This document shows, piece after piece, positions 63,746 to 64,000 of a stretch of 64,000 bases of DNA. A program made the translations under genes and the position numbers. The DNA is from Phyllobacterium myrsinacearum (GTDB lineage: Bacteria; Pseudomonadota; Alphaproteobacteria; Rhizobiales; Rhizobiaceae). The DNA is taken from assembly GCF_014138285.1 (NCBI RefSeq), contig NZ_JACGXN010000002.1:496001-560000 (forward strand). Reading direction: 5' to 3'. A model generated the notes under the pieces. The model was given only the letters and a program-made list of their open reading frames with translations, did no database searches and was not told the DNA's origin. Numbering within the stretch: the first letter of the stretch is position 1; every line of letters begins with the position of its first letter.

Positions 63746-64000
63746 ATGACCGAGTTTTATAAAGAGCCCAATGAAATCTCGGTCAGCCTGAATAGCGATG
63801 AAGCCATCGTGCTGTTTGAGCTTCTGTCTCGCTGGATCAACGACAATAGAGCACCGCCAGCCGATAAGAGCTTTGAACATTCGAGTGAGTTGGCCACCTT
63901 GCAGAATGTTTTGACCAGTTTGGAATCTCAACTGGCCGCCCCATTTCGTCAGGACTACAAGCTGATACTTCATCAGTCGAGAGAGCGGGTATCGTCGAGC
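63746..64000 (+). CDS. Small acidic protein, possible immunity protein (partial, cut by window end)
   Basis: The frame from ATG 63746 is open to the window end, at least 85 residues: MTEFYKEPNEISVSL, then DEAIVLFELLSRWINDN and ELATLQNVLTSLESQL. It is helical, Leu/Glu-rich and has no membrane segment. Similar short acidic helical proteins with an EAxVLFELLSR start are widespread and often follow toxin-like genes (from memory). It begins 104 bp after the 412-residue gene on the same strand. Function unproven. Confidence 0.55.
   Translation, partial: MTEFYKEPNEISVSLNSDEAIVLFELLSRWINDNRAPPADKSFEHSSELATLQNVLTSLESQLAAPFRQDYKLILHQSRERVSSS

Overview
The window looks like chromosomal DNA of an alphaproteobacterium of the Hyphomicrobiales, most likely the Brucella/Ochrobactrum/Phyllobacterium group. 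This rests on the Omp2-type porin at 57534, the many CUT1 sugar ABC operons, a stand-alone NtrY-like kinase, and short palindromic repeats typical of rhizobia. GC looks moderately high. I see no rRNA, tRNA, CRISPR array, prophage or intact insertion sequence. Genus is inference.

Layout, 0-20 kb. The left end holds a CoA-transferase / thiamine-diphosphate enzyme operon (131-2951). A three-gene glycosyltransferase operon of the lipid A decorating type follows (3077-5847), then UDP-glucose dehydrogenase and an aldo/keto reductase on the minus strand, and a toxin-antitoxin pair (8599-9235) whose toxin appears to carry two compensating frameshifts. From 9.2 to 19.5 kb lies a divergent amino-sugar regulon. 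Leftwards run murQ, a binding protein, two permeases, an oxidoreductase and an ATPase. Rightwards run an N-acetylhexosamine kinase, a GntR regulator, a SIS-domain deaminase and nagA. Together they would import GlcNAc/MurNAc-type sugars and channel them to fructose-6-phosphate.

20-31 kb. A nicotinamidase is followed by ugpBAEC with a clear Pho box, the metNIQ methionine importer, metY, and an Old Yellow Enzyme divergent from an ArsR regulator with an operator over its promoter. Between metN and metY sits an unexplained unit: a 29-codon ORF with an extended Shine-Dalgarno, a structured leader and a 10-bp hairpin behind it.

31-48 kb. A GGDEF/EAL protein precedes an unusual fusion of a symporter-like membrane domain to a hotdog thioesterase. 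An Afu/Fbp-type ABC operon with an inositol-monophosphatase-family enzyme is divergent from a LacI regulator, and its context points to a phosphorylated sugar or polyol rather than iron. Next come a PAS-GGDEF cyclase, a cupin, a peptide-deformylase-like protein that has lost two metal ligands, and an NtrY-like kinase with no partner regulator beside it.

48-64 kb. A Tat-exported molybdenum hydroxylase (2Fe-2S subunit, Moco subunit, triheme cytochrome c) is followed by a TetR regulator and an MFS exporter. Then come a Nudix hydrolase, DeoR and TetR regulators, a 70-aa protein behind a TetR-like operator, the Omp2-like porin, an alcohol dehydrogenase, another GGDEF/EAL protein, and at the right edge a 412-aa protein of unknown function followed by a small acidic protein cut by the window end, which I suspect is a toxin/immunity pair.
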